From Atriophallophorus winterbourni (Eukaryota; Platyhelminthes; Trematoda; Plagiorchiida; Microphallidae), in assembly GCA_013407085.1 (NCBI GenBank), contig JACCGJ010018221.1, positions 62,001 to 126,000 on the forward strand: a stretch of 64,000 nucleotides of DNA, given 5' to 3'. The number at the start of each line of letters is the position of its first letter. Position 1 is the stretch's first letter. Made by a program: the position numbers and the translations under genes. The notes under the pieces are model-generated. The model was not told the origin of the DNA, made no database searches, and worked only from the letters and a program-made list of their open reading frames with translations. Of this stretch, positions 62,017-64,000 are shown in pieces.

Positions 62017-62295
62017 TTAGAAAAGTAGTCCCAAAATGAGTGGAAGTACAAAAATAGTCGGTAAGCAATTTGAAGCGGAGCCGAAAATTATAGGGGGAGC
62101 TTCCATTAAATCTCTTCGAGGTGTATGGAATATTGACCAAATCGGAACCAGGTCTGCGTTGATAGTCAGTTGGCTGAGTAGATCTGGGGTGATCAAGAAT
62201 GGCGTGCCTCCTGGTGTACGATTCATAAAGCCATACTCGTCAAGGTCAATTCCTTCCAAAGAGCGACCTCGTTTGTTGAATGCTTCTATGGCTAC
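62017..62295 (-). CDS. FN3-protein terminal exon: end of FN3 and GPI-like tail
   Basis: Starts after a TTTTTTAG acceptor (reverse strand of 62296-62303) in phase 0. It encodes VAIEAFNKRGRSLEG, the last strands of an FN3 domain (the A-x-N-x-x-G type motif), then a Pro-rich linker and a 15-residue hydrophobic end after GSASNC. TAA stop at 62019-62017; 92 residues. Confidence 0.8.
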   Translation of the reverse strand, partial: VAIEAFNKRGRSLEGIDLDEYGFMNRTPGGTPFLITPDLLSQLTINADLVPIWSIFHTPRRDLMEAPPIIFGSASNCLPTIFVLPLILGLLF

Positions 62296-62905
62296 CTAAA
62301 AAAGTGTGTTTTTAATAACAAATGCGAAATCAAGTTAAGCAAAAATTTGTGCTCATTGTGTTAATTAAACGAAAAATCGTTTTTAAAGCAATTGCATTAG
62401 TAAGTATGCATTTAGAAGAGAACAGCGAATACAATGTTTAAAATAGGCAACGGAAACACACAATATATTGAATAGGCGCATCATTATAAAATCGCGAAAA
62501 TCCATTATTTGTCTATCAGTTAAGACGTTTCAATCAGGTTCAAGCGATAATTAAGCATCAGTTCTCGGTATCATTTCATAATGCCTATTCCATAAAGATA
62601 ACAATTGTACAACACTTCAAACTACTCAGTTGGCTGCAACCGAGAACCCACGACTAGCGTAACTCCAATAGAACCTTTGCAATTTTCCATCAAATCTATT
62701 CATCCGGACAGTATATAAACTCGGTGATGTCTTCCGCTGTGTGAGGCCGGTTAGCTGACTCCAGACTGGTGAGTAAATACACGGGCTATTAGACTATGGC
62801 TGGATCACTTGCCAAATTTGTATGATTCACGGTAAAACTGCAGGTTTACCAGATACGCGTTAGAATGGAATAAGAATAATGCATAAAAACATTGGCCTTG
62901 CTCAC
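62296..62905 (-). other. Intron of the FN3-protein gene, 0.6 kb
   Basis: Donor GTGAGC at 62905 and acceptor TTTTTTAG at 62296, flanked by FN3 coding that joins in phase (EPGQIYQ|VAIEAFN). Nothing else recognised inside. Confidence 0.75.
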
Positions 62906-63154
62906 CTGATATATTTGCCCTGGCTCTAATCCTGTTAGATAATAATGATTCAGGTATGGATTGTTATACTCCGGTTGTATCGTTCGCCAGGTATCATGGT
63001 GTGCGAGCACTGGGTAATTTGTCAGTTGTATGTGGCTCAACTTGACTTTGCGAACTCGAATCTGGTAGCCAAGTAACGGTAAGCCACCATTTTCTGGTGG
63101 AATCCAGTTGAGCACGTGACTGTATGGGTAGATCGCGTGTTCAGCTGTGATAAT
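62906..63154 (-). CDS. FN3-protein exon: most of an FN3 domain
   Basis: 83 codons, phase 0. After TTTCTTTCCAG it reads IITAEHAIYPYSHVLNWIPP, then ENGGLPLLGYQIRVRKV and LNHYYLTGLEPGQIYQ. The conserved FN3 features are present: Trp in strand B (LNW), the GG.P..GY..R turn and the L..LEPG.xY motif. Confidence 0.88.
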
Positions 63155-63441
63155 CTGGAAAGAAAGATTAGAAGCATATGAAAAGGAGGGACTCAAGCTC
63201 ATATAATCGAAGATACTTTTTTGAAAGATAAAAGGAAGCACTTGGATCCTAATCGGACTGTCCCTACCTGTTAAGTGCATATTTAACGAAACCGGTCTTG
63301 GGGTGTGTGCAATGCAAATGTGGATTTTTGATAAAGTAACCATTTTTGTATCATGTTTATCAAACTTATTGATTTTTCACGTGAAGTGGTTAGAATGGGA
63401 ATAATGTGACTTGGTATCATTGTTTTTATTGAATAAATTAC
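63155..63441 (-). other. Intron of the FN3-protein gene, 0.3 kb
   Basis: Donor GTAATT at 63441, pyrimidine-rich acceptor ending CCAG at 63155. It joins RPGPVE to IITAEHA, a normal FN3 interdomain linker. Nothing else inside. Confidence 0.75.
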
Positions 63442-63756
63442 TTCGACGGGACCTGGCCTTGTGTATTCCATTGTTTGAAACGAGAATGCAAACGGCGTGC
63501 CAGAGCCCACAATACTACGGGCAGCGATCCGTGCCTGATATCCAGTACTCCCGACCAGTCCGTGAATTTTCATTTTCTGGTGTATCCCACCCTGATGAGC
63601 GAGATCCAGCGGGAAATAAACCGGTCCATACCAACGGTTCGGACCACCGATGGCATAATAGTTGAGTTCATAGCCGAGGATTGACATGCCGCCGGTGTGA
63701 CTCGGAGGCTGAACGAACAATTCCAGCACCGACTGCGTTACTGTGTAGTGCGAGAT
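63442..63756 (-). CDS. FN3-protein exon: complete FN3 domain
   Basis: 105 codons, phase 0. The exon begins ISHYTVTQSVLELFVQPPSH, then GGMSILGYELNYYAIG and LVGSTGYQARIAARSIVGSG, ending RPGPVE. Strand-B Trp is replaced by Phe (LELFV), but the GG.SILGYEL turn and the GY.ARIAA motif are typical. I chose the acceptor CACAG at 63757 because it gives the same domain boundary as the next exon; a GAATGAG at 63787 is a weaker alternative that would add ten residues. Confidence 0.82.
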
Positions 63757-64000
63757 CTGTGTAATTTGATGCGGAAAAGTCCGAGTCCACTCATTCAAAT
63801 CGCAAAAATAATGATCAAGTTAATTGTATTATATTAATCATTATCATCATATGAAATACAGTAATTGAATTAATATTAGCATTATTTACTTGAACACAAC
63901 AAAGCCGTCATTATGGTTAGCACAGATTTTGCAATATTAATCAAGACTATGTTCGCAACGTTACTTCTACCGAACAGCAAAATAATTTTAGTGCAATGTT
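63757..64000 (-). other. Intron (partial), upstream part of the FN3-protein gene
   Basis: AT-rich and non-coding by my reading. The preceding exon must lie beyond the window. Confidence 0.5.

Larger units (their letters stand above)
62017..63756 (-). other. Gene: fibronectin type III adhesion-type protein (3' part), GPI-like tail
   Basis: Three exons on the minus strand join in phase 0 and encode two fibronectin type III domains followed by about 75 residues and a hydrophobic C-terminus. No transmembrane segment plus cytoplasmic tail is seen. The end, GSASNCLP then TIFVLPLILGLLF and stop, looks like a GPI-attachment signal. Paired FN3 domains before a GPI tail fit NCAM/fasciclin-II-like cell adhesion molecules, whose N-terminal Ig domains would lie beyond the window. 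The specific family is an inference. The gene is convergent with MIB, about 1.9 kb from its stop. Confidence 0.7.

Noticed and set aside
1..64000. CRISPR arrays, bacterial operons, rRNA or tRNA genes.
   Set aside because: No regularly spaced direct repeats, no ribosome-binding-site gene clusters, no rRNA-like blocks and no convincing cloverleaf with A and B boxes were seen.

Overview
This is eukaryotic genomic DNA: AT-rich, with short exons bounded by GT..AG sites, introns up to 31.6 kb and many decayed non-LTR retrotransposons. The exons are visibly richer in G+C than the introns. The gene content, the diverged sequence and the retroelements (CR1/jockey-like and RTE-like) suggest an invertebrate, most likely a flatworm such as a trematode. 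The taxon is an inference, not something I can prove from the sequence.

Positions 1-60129 on the + strand hold the 3' part of one large gene, a Mind bomb (MIB1-type) E3 ubiquitin ligase. I could place eleven coding exons whose splice phases all fit: 1-317, 2199-2490, 4026-4144, 6916-7284, 14128-14279, 45911-46304, 48529-49545, 55021-55627, 57055-57113, 58732-58866 and 59989-60129. They encode about 1199 residues: a Ser/Thr/Asn-rich linker, an ankyrin-repeat array, RING 1, RING 2 (split by an 83-residue insertion), a linker with a duplicated 18-residue unit, a short helix and the C-terminal RING 3. The N-terminal ligand-binding MIB/HERC2 domains must lie upstream of the window. A polyadenylation signal follows at 60328.

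Positions 62017-63756 on the - strand hold the last three recognised exons of a convergent second gene. It encodes fibronectin type III domains and a hydrophobic C-terminal tail like a GPI-anchor signal, as in NCAM/fasciclin-II-type adhesion molecules.

The introns are mostly non-coding but hold clear relics. Three CR1/jockey-like reverse transcriptase pieces lie at 9485-10430 (+), 51905-52695 (+) and 53459-53746 (-). RTE-type RT pieces lie at 57883-58012, 49740-49990 and 48025-48160 (all -). There is a possible gag zinc-knuckle relic, a roughly 270-bp degenerate tandem repeat at 20560-21255, and an inverted pair of about 170-bp repeats at 6553-6740 and 37668-37815.

The most interesting signal is a dispersed short repeat, present at least six times (near 3.1, 13.0, 24.6, 53.1, 58.6 and 61.0 kb). 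One strand of it carries the layout of a type I hammerhead ribozyme: CUGANGA, 13 nt, GAAA, a palindromic ACCGGU stem III, then an NUH cleavage triplet. A GC-rich antisense locus at 43310-44151 and a few coding-like islands are unexplained.
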